DNA from: an uncultured Oscillospiraceae bacterium
GTDB lineage: Bacteria; Bacillota_A; Clostridia; Oscillospirales; Acutalibacteraceae
DNA length: 7,966 nt
NCBI GenBank assembly: GCA_905211185.1
Contig: CAJLZR010000035.1
Span: forward strand, 1-7,966
Direction of reading: 5' to 3'
A program made the translations under genes and the position numbers. Of this stretch, positions 1-5,305 are shown piece by piece. Each line of letters opens with the position of its first letter. Position 1 is the first letter of the stretch. The notes below the pieces were generated by a model. The model saw only the letters and a list, made by a program, of their open reading frames with translations. It did no database searches and had not been told where the DNA came from.

Positions 1-579
1 GCCATCTTCTCTTGGCACACCATCTACACGCTTTCCAAGTCCGATCACGGTATGACGCAGCGCACGGTCATTCATATCCATACATCTTTTTATAAGTATT
101 CTTCTTGGGTCTATATTTAAGCAGTTGCCCTGATGAATGTGATTATCAAGTGCGGCGCATAAAAGGTTGTTGGCCGATGTTATTGCGTGCATGTCGCCGG
201 TAAAATGTAGGTTTATATCTTCCATGGGGAGAACCTGCGAATAGCCGCCGCCTGTTGCGCCGCCCTTTATCCCGAAAACGGGCCCTAAAGATGGCTCCCT
301 TAGTGCTATAACCGCATTTTTACCGATTTTGTGCATAGCTTGACCAAGGCCTATGGTCACGGTTGGTTTTCCCTCCCCCGCCGGAGTGGGGTTTATCGCC
401 GTTACCAATATAAGTTTTCCATTAGGACTACTTTTTAAGCGATCATATACGCTATCTTTTATTTTTGCTTTATAGTTTCCGTAAAGCTCGTATTCTTCGG
501 GGGATATGCCCAATTTTTTTGCTATTTCGGTAATTGGCTCAATTTTTGTTTGATTTGCTATTTCAATATCAGAAAGCAT
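1..579 (-). CDS. fhs: Formate--tetrahydrofolate ligase, N-terminal part (gene runs off the left edge)
   Basis: Cytosolic one-carbon enzyme that makes 10-formyl-tetrahydrofolate from formate, ATP and tetrahydrofolate. The first 193 residues are visible; the family is usually about 550-560 residues, so about two thirds lies outside. Family signatures are clear: [10 protein letters not shown] near residues 31-40, the nucleotide-binding loop PTPAGEGK at 64-71, LREPSLGP at 93-100, [12 protein letters not shown] at 102-113, [12 protein letters not shown] at 118-129, and DNHIHQGN at 145-152. The ATG start (577-579) has an AAAGGA-type SD about 9 bases upstream and gives the expected N-terminus. One oddity is that the residue after the loop lysine is Pro72, where homologues I remember carry Thr or Ser. 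The gene is divergent from the unknown gene at 736 and appears to have its own promoter. The identification is secure. Confidence 0.97.
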   Translation of the reverse strand, partial: MLSDIEIANQTKIEPITEIAKKLGISPEEYELYGNYKAKIKDSVYDRLKSSPNGKLILVTAINPTPAGEGKPTVTIGLGQAMHKIGKNAVIALREPSLGPVFGIKGGATGGGYSQVLPMEDINLHFTGDMHAITSANNLLCAALDNHIHQGNCLNIDPRRILIKRCMDMNDRALRHTVIGLGKRVDGVPREDG

Positions 580-609
580 GGTATCGTTCCTTTCTTGTAA
601 ACTTAGAAG

Positions 610-618
610 ATAATACCA
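610..618 (-). promoter_or_regulatory. Candidate extended -10 promoter for fhs
   Basis: On the minus strand the sequence reads TGGTATTAT, a TGn extended -10 with one mismatch to TATAAT, about 31 bases upstream of the fhs start codon. No good -35 is visible at 17 bases, only AT-rich sequence, as is common for extended -10 promoters. The predicted leader is only about 25 bases, which leaves no room for a riboswitch. This is inferred from motif match only. Confidence 0.4.
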
Positions 619-674
619 TAGATTTAAAAAAATTTAAAGATGCCAAAAATAATATAAAAAAACAACACAAAGTA

Positions 675-702
675 TTGACAAATTAAAAATATACTATAAA
701 AT
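675..702 (+). promoter_or_regulatory. Sigma-A-type promoter for the unknown gene at 736
   Basis: A perfect -35 TTGACA (675-680) is followed after 16 bases by TAAAAT (697-702), one mismatch from TATAAT. Transcription would start near 709, giving a leader of about 27 bases that contains the GAGGAG ribosome-binding site at 721-726. The gene therefore seems to be transcribed as its own unit, divergent from fhs. Confidence 0.6.
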
Positions 703-735
703 GTTGTTCATAACACGTGAGAGGAGTGCTAACAT

Positions 736-2136
736 ATGGGTTTAAGTACAATGATTTCAAAACATAATGTTGCTAAACAACAAAAACAGAATGAAGAAAT
801 GAGAAATAGGATGGCTACTTTGCGAAAAAAGCTGGTGACAAGTCCTAGTTACAAAAAGCTTAATAGTAAAGATGGTGATATTCCGTATGCAGTTAATACG
901 GAAATTATGAAACAGGAAGTGCGTGATAAAACCTCTGAATTAGCGCAAAAAGCCTTTTGGTTTTCGGAAAAAAACGCCATTATACAAGAAGTTAAGGCTA
1001 ATAATATTCTTTTGTATTTTCCTGTGTACAAATCATTTGAAAAAGATAAAATCAAAAACTGGAGAAGGCTGGAAGATGCCGTCTTTGATCCTAATAATTG
1101 GCTTATGCTTAATGCGGTAAAAGATACAAATGCGTATAAGCACCTTATTAATAGTCGTGATCATATAAAATCTTTGGCATCGTATTTTTCCAATGTTTTA
1201 CAAATAAAGCCACCGAAGGGTGCATTAGATATAGCTAAAAATTTGGCTCAACGAGCTAAAGATAAAATTGAGGATAAGCGTGAAGTCGCTAACGCCAAAA
1301 GAAATTTAACTTCTAAAATAAGTAATCATAAAGAGGTACTGTCCGATTTTTATAATAAATTTAAAAACGAGACTGATTGTCTTCCTCCTGATTTTGACAA
1401 TATTTTTTCAGATCTAAAAAGAGCCCTTAATGGTGGCAAACGGGGAGCGACTGATCTGAATTTTGATAATTTTGTCAAATCGTATTGCAAAAAATTGAAC
1501 GTTAAAGAAATTAGGTATGTTACTACGCTTATTGACAAAGCGGTATATTATGTCGGAAAAAATAAGAAGTTGGAAGAACAATTTAAATCGGAATCGGGTG
1601 GGGAAATGCTAAATAAAAGAATTGATAAAGTAAAACGATTCCATAAATTTAGATTTAATTGTAATTTTTTTGCTAAGTTAGAAGAATTTTACGAGGAATG
1701 CAAACTTCAGTATTACACATATCTATCAATGTCTTCAATGCTTGATTTAGATGAGAAATTTGATTATAAAAATTTGCACGAACAATTTCCTAAAGATGTG
1801 GTTAAACTGTATGGGCTTCCGGGTTTTGATAAGTATCACAAAGAGTTGTTAGAGAAAGTTGAAGATGGTCGTCTTGCTGCTAAGTTAGTTGTTAATCAGG
1901 AATATGAACAAACAACTGATAAAACGTTTAACAGAGATTTGGAAATGTTTGAGAAGTGCCGTAAAAAAACAGATGAATTTTTGGACAGTATGTATGAGTA
2001 CGTATGCAAACATCCTGGACAAAATGTCTCCCCAAGTGAAATTCCCAAATCTAGAGCCGATAAAGTTGAAGCCCTGTTTGATGAAATGACTAAACGACTA
2101 AAAGCAATGAGAGATAACTGGAAAAATTTATCTTGA
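736..2136 (+). CDS. Unrecognised 466-residue helical cytoplasmic protein
   Basis: I do not recognise this protein. The ATG at 736 has a strong GAGGAG SD nine bases upstream and a good promoter, so it is very probably expressed. No signal peptide and no membrane-length hydrophobic stretch is visible. The protein is rich in Lys, Glu, Asp and Asn, with long charged segments that look alpha-helical or coiled-coil (about residues 12-33, 163-200, 275-302, 398-420 and 440-463). A basic N-terminus precedes an aromatic, more hydrophobic patch at 89-125 (ILLYFPVY, NWRRLEDAVF, NNWLML). About six scattered cysteines (for example 215, 251, 309, 322, 408 and 424) do not form a clear metal motif. No catalytic motif, nucleotide-binding loop or DNA-binding fold is evident. 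It is monocistronic, flanked by divergent fhs and convergent ireB, and looks like an accessory insertion between housekeeping genes. A structural, phage-derived or stress-related role is possible but unsupported. Confidence 0.8.
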   Translation: MGLSTMISKHNVAKQQKQNEEMRNRMATLRKKLVTSPSYKKLNSKDGDIPYAVNTEIMKQEVRDKTSELAQKAFWFSEKNAIIQEVKANNILLYFPVYKSFEKDKIKNWRRLEDAVFDPNNWLMLNAVKDTNAYKHLINSRDHIKSLASYFSNVLQIKPPKGALDIAKNLAQRAKDKIEDKREVANAKRNLTSKISNHKEVLSDFYNKFKNETDCLPPDFDNIFSDLKRALNGGKRGATDLNFDNFVKSYCKKLNVKEIRYVTTLIDKAVYYVGKNKKLEEQFKSESGGEMLNKRIDKVKRFHKFRFNCNFFAKLEEFYEECKLQYYTYLSMSSMLDLDEKFDYKNLHEQFPKDVVKLYGLPGFDKYHKELLEKVEDGRLAAKLVVNQEYEQTTDKTFNRDLEMFEKCRKKTDEFLDSMYEYVCKHPGQNVSPSEIPKSRADKVEALFDEMTKRLKAMRDNWKNLS

Positions 2137-2161
2137 TTCCAATTACTTCTATTTTTGGAAT
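2136..2161 (+). repeat. Inverted repeat at the end of the unknown gene
   Basis: ATTCCAA (2136-2142) pairs with TTGGAAT (2155-2161) across a 12-base loop, starting on the last base of the stop codon. No run of T follows, so it is a poor intrinsic terminator. It may protect or shape the 3' end of the transcript. A second, weaker hairpin (ATAAT 2209-2213 / ATTAT 2218-2222), followed by a run of T at 2226-2231, could end plus-strand transcription just before ireB. Neither is strong. Confidence 0.25.
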
Positions 2162-2163
2162 TT

Positions 2164-2187
2164 AAAAAACAAATTCATTTTATGAAT
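2164..2187 (-). terminator. Weak candidate intrinsic terminator after ireB
   Basis: Read on the minus strand, a 6-bp stem ATTCAT/ATGAAT with an AAA loop is followed by TTGTTTTTT. It lies about 47 bases beyond the ireB stop codon. The stem is short and AT-only, so termination strength is doubtful. It sits in the 97-base convergent gap (2137-2233). Confidence 0.3.
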
Positions 2188-2233
2188 GCCACAGATATTA
2201 TTTCGACAATAATTTTTATTATGAGTTTTTTAA

Positions 2234-2479
2234 TTAATTACTCAAATAAAATTTAATCAAATGCTGTAGGAGTTCGAATCTATCTATTTTTTTCATAAGG
2301 CTTCTGACCCCACCATGCGTTGTTATGTATGTGGGGTCGCCCGATACAATATATCCTGCTATTTGACTTATTGGGTTATAGCCCTTTTCTAAAAGTGCGT
2401 CGTACACTGCAGTCAATGTGTTTTTAAGATCCAGTTCTCTATCATTTTCCAGCGAAAAGGTCATAGTTTTATCATACAT
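2234..2479 (-). CDS. ireB: IreB-family regulatory phosphoprotein (UPF0297)
   Basis: This small cytosolic protein is, in Enterococcus, a substrate of the PASTA-domain Ser/Thr kinase IreK and a negative regulator of cephalosporin resistance. Its 81 residues match the family's usual length of about 80-90. The diagnostic core TLTAVYDALLEKGYNPISQI (21-40) and the following AGYIVSGDPTYI (41-52) are intact, with the usual basic/hydrophobic C-terminal helix. Thr5 and Thr7 lie in the short N-terminal tail, where the phosphorylated threonines of the family occur. The ATG (2477-2479) has a GAGGTG SD seven bases upstream. In many Firmicutes ireB sits between alaS and ruvX; here it is last in a block after yqeG and the dehydroquinase-like gene. 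It may have its own promoter. Family assignment is firm; the phosphorylation role is carried over from homologues. Confidence 0.93.
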   Translation of the reverse strand: MYDKTMTFSLENDRELDLKNTLTAVYDALLEKGYNPISQIAGYIVSGDPTYITTHGGVRSLMKKIDRFELLQHLIKFYLSN

Positions 2480-2493
2480 AAGTTTTCACCTCA

Positions 2494-2534
2494 TAAAGAT
2501 ATGCCCAAGTGGCTTGTCTATTATGATATCTTTA
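2494..2534. repeat. 9-bp inverted repeat upstream of ireB
   Basis: TAAAGATAT (2494-2502) is the exact reverse complement of ATATCTTTA (2526-2534), separated by 23 bases that include a small CAAG/CTTG inner pairing. On the minus-strand RNA the 3' arm ends one base before the GAGGTG ribosome-binding site of ireB. It could form a hairpin that affects ireB translation in readthrough transcripts, or be a protein-binding site overlapping the candidate -10. Confidence 0.4.
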
Positions 2535-2551
2535 AGTTAAATAAAAATCAA
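2523..2551 (-). promoter_or_regulatory. Candidate promoter for ireB
   Basis: On the minus strand TTGATT (2546-2551) is followed after exactly 17 bases by TATCAT (2523-2528), each close to consensus. It lies in the 80-base gap between the dehydroquinase-like gene and ireB, so ireB could be transcribed independently as well as by readthrough. The right arm of an inverted repeat (2526-2534) overlaps the -10. Confidence 0.4.
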
Positions 2552-2559
2552 GTGTAGAA

Positions 2560-2997
2560 TTATATCAATTCTTTAAGGGCTTGCATGGCTAAAAAATAGC
2601 TATTTTTGCCAAAACCTGTTATTTGCCCTACGCATACATCAGAGATGACGGAGTGGTGCCTGAATTTTTCCCTTGCATATATATTTGTCATATTTACTTC
2701 CACGCATGGAATTTTAACAAAAGATATAGCATCCCTTATAGCATAGCTGTAGTACGCCAAAGCGCCGGCGTTTATTATATATCCATCGTGTGTATTTCTG
2801 CATTCATGAATTTTATCTATCAAAGCGCCTTCCCAATTGCTTTGAAAGACGTCACAATTTATTCCGAGTTTTTCGCCAAATGATGTTACTTGTGCCGTTA
2901 TACTTTCTGCCGTTTCCTCGCCATAAATGCCTTTTTCTTTTACTCCCGTCATGTTAAGGTTAGGACCAAGGAGTAATAATATGTTTTTGTTCTTCAT
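2560..2997 (-). CDS. Type II 3-dehydroquinate dehydratase-like protein with altered active site
   Basis: True AroQ enzymes dehydrate 3-dehydroquinate in the shikimate pathway as dodecamers. This protein has the family's length (145 residues) and fold signatures: GPNLN (11-15), IYG with the catalytic tyrosine (Tyr25), FQSNWEGALIDKIHE (51-65), DGYIINAG with Asn76, AIRDA (86-90), EV (100-101), and AREKFRHHS with Arg109 and Arg113. However, the segment normally reading EVHLSNIHARE reads EVNMTNIYARE here, so the catalytic histidine (His101 in the M. tuberculosis enzyme) is Asn102. The substrate-binding histidine of NPGAYTH is Tyr82, and the flap arginine is Lys20. It is probably not a normal dehydroquinase; it may be a repurposed paralogue or have a different substrate. 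The ATG has AAGGGG nine bases upstream. The gene overlaps the yqeG end by 38 bases, which suggests coupled translation. Homology is firm; function is open. Confidence 0.85.
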   Translation of the reverse strand: MKNKNILLLLGPNLNMTGVKEKGIYGEETAESITAQVTSFGEKLGINCDVFQSNWEGALIDKIHECRNTHDGYIINAGALAYYSYAIRDAISFVKIPCVEVNMTNIYAREKFRHHSVISDVCVGQITGFGKNSYFLAMQALKELI

Positions 2998-3535
2998 TTT
3001 CCGTAACCCCTTGCTTTTTTGTCATGTATTCCAGATCACTTAAATTTGATACTTGTAATTTTTTTCTAACTGATACTTCAAGTTTTCTTTTAAGTTTTAA
3101 AGTAAAATTTTTGGCCGGGCTCAGTGGATCGACGAGCACAGAATTGATCTTTGTGAATTTTGCGCCCAATACATCTGAAAAAACTTGATCTCCTACCATT
3201 AAAATATTTTCTTTTGGAAGCGAGAGCATTTCAATGGCTTTTTTGAGGCCTTTTCTAAATGGCTTTTTCGCTTCGTATATGTGAGGAACTTCAAGAATTT
3301 GTGCAAAATCCGAAACCCTTTTCTGTGAATTATTTGAAGCTATTACCATTTTAATTTTGTCTTCTTTTAGTCTTTTGACCCACTCTAAAACACTAGTTTC
3401 CGGATTTAAACATCCCAATGGGGCAAGGGTATCATCTATATCCAAAATTAAACCTTGGCAATTTACCCTAAACAAAAATTCAGTATCTATATCTATAACA
3501 CGTTTAAAAAAATAAGTGGGACTAAGTATAGACAT
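2960..3535 (-). CDS. yqeG: YqeG-family HAD phosphatase (HAD class IIIA)
   Basis: Soluble haloacid-dehalogenase-type phosphatase of the YqeG family, widespread in Firmicutes; its physiological substrate is not settled as far as I know. All four HAD motifs are visible. Motif I is LDIDDT, with nucleophile Asp32 and Asp34. Motif II is VIASNNS (about 64-70). Motif III is the lysine of EAKKP (88-92). Motif IV is GDQVFSD, with Asp116 and Asp121. The 191 residues slightly exceed the usual 160-175, owing to a charged C-terminal tail (about 172-191) encoded partly in the overlap with the downstream gene. The ATG (3533-3535) has a perfect AGGAGG SD, but 12 bases away, which is rather long. It lies downstream of rpsU, behind a strong hairpin. 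In Bacillus this family sits beside yqeH and aroE; pairing with a dehydroquinase-like gene here is a loose echo of that. Confidence 0.93.
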   Translation of the reverse strand: MSILSPTYFFKRVIDIDTEFLFRVNCQGLILDIDDTLAPLGCLNPETSVLEWVKRLKEDKIKMVIASNNSQKRVSDFAQILEVPHIYEAKKPFRKGLKKAIEMLSLPKENILMVGDQVFSDVLGAKFTKINSVLVDPLSPAKNFTLKLKRKLEVSVRKKLQVSNLSDLEYMTKKQGVTENEEQKHIITPWS

Positions 3536-3565
3536 ATTTATTTTTCGCCTCCTGTTTTAATATCT

Positions 3566-3571
3566 ATTATA
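3566..3571 (-). promoter_or_regulatory. Possible -10 element for yqeG
   Basis: A perfect TATAAT lies on the minus strand about 30 bases upstream of the yqeG start codon and just beyond the intercistronic hairpin. No credible -35 sits 16-18 bases upstream; TTGAAA at 3595-3600 is 23 bases away. It is a weak candidate for a secondary promoter separating yqeG from rpsU. Confidence 0.2.
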
Positions 3572-3578
3572 TACAACC

Positions 3579-3615
3579 TCCCCCTCATACTTTTTTTCAA
3601 AAGTTGTGAGGGGGG
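3579..3615. repeat. Long GC-rich intercistronic hairpin between rpsU and yqeG
   Basis: The outer stem CCCCCTCA (3580-3587) pairs with TGAGGGGG (3607-3614). The inner stem ACTTTT (3589-3594) pairs with AAAAGT (3599-3604), closing on a four-base loop. Only a 1x2 internal bulge interrupts 14 pairs. It stands out in AT-rich surroundings. No T-run follows on either strand, so it is not a classical intrinsic terminator. A likely role is 3'-end protection or processing of the rpsU message, or partial attenuation before yqeG. Confidence 0.6.
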
Positions 3616-3643
3616 AAAAGTAATAAATATATTCTACTTTATA

Positions 3644-4000
3644 TTACCACTTGTTATAGTACTTACCTTTTTTTCTGCGAGCCAGCTCTGATTTTTTCTT
3701 ACGCTTTACGGAGGGTTTTTCATAAGCTTCTCTTTTTTTGATTTCGGCAACTATACCGGAGCTTTGTCTTTTAAATCTTCTTAGTATGGATTCCAAAGAT
3801 TCGCTTTTCTTTTCAGGTTTAACTATATTTCCCTCGTTCGATTTTAAATTTTCTTCGAAAGCGTTACTTTTCGCAAGAATATTTTCGCCTGAGTTCGAAA
3901 CACTTTCGGAAACAACATCTTTTGCGATGTTTTCTTCATTGAGATTCGAATTTTCTGCAGGAATAGCATTCTCTACAACGTCTTTTGTTTCGTTATCCAT
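3644..4000 (-). CDS. rpsU: 30S ribosomal protein S21 (bS21) with a ~60-residue N-terminal extension
   Basis: The C-terminal half is unmistakable bS21: [12 protein letters not shown] (68-79), then [18 protein letters not shown] (88-105) and a basic tail. S21 sits on the 30S platform near the 3' end of 16S rRNA and aids initiation. The whole protein is 118 residues, while S21 is normally about 55-70. Residues 1-60 are a low-complexity, predicted disordered segment with about 13 Asp/Glu, 12 Asn and only 4 Lys, opposite in charge to the S21 domain. The start is well supported: ATG at 3998-4000 with AGGAGGG six bases upstream, behind a strong promoter. No ATG, GTG or TTG codon lies in frame near the domain boundary, so the extension is not a start-calling artefact. 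The S21 domain also looks about two residues shorter than usual between FKRQ and the EI/KKRE segment. The gene is the first of a probable rpsU-yqeG-dehydroquinase-like block. Confidence 0.95.
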   Translation of the reverse strand: MDNETKDVVENAIPAENSNLNEENIAKDVVSESVSNSGENILAKSNAFEENLKSNEGNIVKPEKKSESLESILRRFKRQSSGIVAEIKKREAYEKPSVKRKKKSELARRKKGKYYNKW

Positions 4001-4044
4001 TTGCTTCCCTCCTATCTGCCGAGATTAGGTCGTTTAAGGCATTT

Positions 4045-4058
4045 ATTTTAGCTAAAAT
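4045..4058. repeat. Perfect 14-bp palindrome in the rpsU leader
   Basis: ATTTTAGCTAAAAT is perfectly self-complementary and lies in the predicted 5' leader of rpsU, about 20-33 bases downstream of the expected transcription start. With no loop it resembles a dimeric-protein operator more than an RNA hairpin. No regulator can be named. Confidence 0.35.
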
Positions 4059-4084
4059 TCACACCTTTAAAACACACAAGGAGT

Positions 4085-4114
4085 ATTATACAATATTTTG
4101 TTTTTTGTTGTCAA
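4085..4114 (-). promoter_or_regulatory. Strong sigma-A promoter for rpsU
   Basis: On the minus strand a perfect TTGACA (4109-4114) is followed after 18 bases by a perfect TATAAT (4085-4090). The predicted start near 4078 gives a leader of about 78 bases ending in the AGGAGGG ribosome-binding site (4007-4013). Strong consensus elements fit a ribosomal protein gene. Confidence 0.8.
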
Positions 4115-4203
4115 GATATACCACATTTTATTTATGAAAAAAATTAAAAAAATATTTTGAATTTTGTGAAAAGCTCTATCATATTGGATTTTGGTACAAT
4201 CTA

Positions 4204-4232
4204 TTTACATAATTTTTCAAAAAAATTATAAT
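4204..4232 (+). promoter_or_regulatory. Sigma-A promoter for the glycosyltransferase/tar cluster
   Basis: TTTACA (4204-4209) is followed after exactly 17 bases by a perfect TATAAT (4227-4232). The predicted start near 4239 gives a leader of about 39 bases before the ATG at 4278. An extended -10-like TGGTACAAT (4192-4200) just upstream might be a second, weaker start. The remainder of the 277-base divergent region (4001-4277) is A/T tracts with no gene visible. Confidence 0.65.
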
Positions 4233-4277
4233 AAGTATAATTATTAAAAAATAAATTGTTTTTTGTGGAGTAAGTCT

Positions 4278-5303
4278 ATGAAACTTGAAAGTATGGATTC
4301 GATTTTTCCTGAAGAATGTGATAAAGTTTCGGTTGTGTTGCCGATTTTGAATGAAGAACGATATATAAGAAATTGCTTAGATTCAATTTTAAGCCAAGAT
4401 TATCCAAAAAATAATTTGGAAATTATTTTGGTTGATGGGAATTCGGAAGATAAAACAATTGATATTATTAAAGAATATACCCAAAAGTATAATTTTATAA
4501 AACTCTTTACAAATGAGAAAAAAACGGTTCAATATGCTCTAAATATCGGAATAAAAAATGCAACCGGTAAATATATAGTCAGAATGGACGCTCATGCAAG
4601 TTATGAAAATGACTATATCTCTAAATGCATAGAATATTTAAAGAAGACAAGATGCGCAAATGTTGGTGGAACAACGGTTGTAAGAGGTAAAAGTTTTATT
4701 CAGAAAATTATAGCGGCGGCATATCATTCGCCCTTTGCGCTCGGCGGAAGCAAACATTATGACGAAAATTATGAAGGATACGCGGATACGGTTGCCTGGG
4801 GGGCTTTTGAAAGAGAATATCTTTTAGAAATTGGTATGTATGATGAAAAATTGCCAAGAAGCGAAGATGATGACCTTAATTTCAGGATTACCGAAAGAGG
4901 CGATAAAATTTTCGTAACTCCAAAAATTAAAAGCGTTTATTATCCACGTGATACTTTTTCAAAGCTTTTTTTGCAATATTTTGGATATGGCAAATGGAAA
5001 GTTGCGGTAATAAAAAAACATCATAGACCTTCAAGAATAGCGCATTTAATACCAATGCTTTTTGTGGCGTTTTTGATTTTGGGAAGTATGATATCGTTGA
5101 TTGTACCTGTTTTAAGGCCTTTATTTGTTGGTGTGTTACTTATTTATCTTGCTATGAATTTTATTTTTTCTTTTAAAAACCCCTATACTAAAGATATTTT
5201 AAGTAAATTATTGCTTGTTTGGGCGCATTTTGTAATACATGTTTCGTATGGGCTTGGTTTTTGGGCCGGAATATTTAAATTTTTAAGTGTTAAATTTAAT
5301 TAA
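4278..5303 (+). CDS. Family 2 glycosyltransferase, ExoA-like, membrane anchored
   Basis: Probably adds a sugar from a nucleotide-sugar to a lipid-linked or growing polysaccharide at the inner face of the membrane. The GT-A domain fills about residues 16-250: VSVVLPILNEE (17-27), LVDGNSEDKT (51-60), the metal/nucleotide-binding region RMDAHA (102-107, the ExoA-type DXD variant), GG at 130-131, TVAWGAFERE (171-180), the acidic EDDD (196-199) holding the likely catalytic base, and QYFGYGKW (233-240) in the position of the QxxRW-like motif. Two or three hydrophobic membrane segments follow (about 256-298 and 308-336). This resembles the succinoglycan ExoA group. The start is set at ATG 4278, with GGAG seven bases upstream; an in-frame TTG at 4263 lacks a ribosome-binding site. 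It is the first gene of the surface-polymer cluster. Sugar specificity cannot be read from the sequence. Confidence 0.9.
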   Translation: MKLESMDSIFPEECDKVSVVLPILNEERYIRNCLDSILSQDYPKNNLEIILVDGNSEDKTIDIIKEYTQKYNFIKLFTNEKKTVQYALNIGIKNATGKYIVRMDAHASYENDYISKCIEYLKKTRCANVGGTTVVRGKSFIQKIIAAAYHSPFALGGSKHYDENYEGYADTVAWGAFEREYLLEIGMYDEKLPRSEDDDLNFRITERGDKIFVTPKIKSVYYPRDTFSKLFLQYFGYGKWKVAVIKKHHRPSRIAHLIPMLFVAFLILGSMISLIVPVLRPLFVGVLLIYLAMNFIFSFKNPYTKDILSKLLLVWAHFVIHVSYGLGFWAGIFKFLSVKFN

Positions 5304-5305
5304 TT

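Noticed and set aside
580..609. Tetrahydrofolate riboswitch before fhs
   Set aside because: The predicted leader is only about 25 bases and shows no fitting structure.
2623..2883. Open frame on the plus strand opposite the dehydroquinase-like gene
   Set aside because: Its product matches no family and it is the antisense of a clearly homologous gene.
2560..2997. Dehydroquinase-like gene as a pseudogene
   Set aside because: The frame is intact and full length with a good SD and most structural motifs kept; only active-site positions differ.
3579..3615. Hairpin as a bidirectional intrinsic terminator
   Set aside because: No T-run follows on either strand, and the next gene in the minus direction lies close behind.
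3824..3835. Internal translation start (GAGGG followed by an ATA codon) that would give a normal-length S21
   Set aside because: ATA initiation is very rare and the spacing is only four bases; the upstream ATG has a far better SD.
3738..4028. Open frame on the plus strand opposite rpsU
   Set aside because: It is the antisense shadow of the S21 gene; the rpsU reading has family homology, SD and promoter.
4263..4277. Upstream TTG start adding five residues to the glycosyltransferase
   Set aside because: No ribosome-binding site precedes it, while GGAG at 4267-4270 correctly positions the ATG at 4278.
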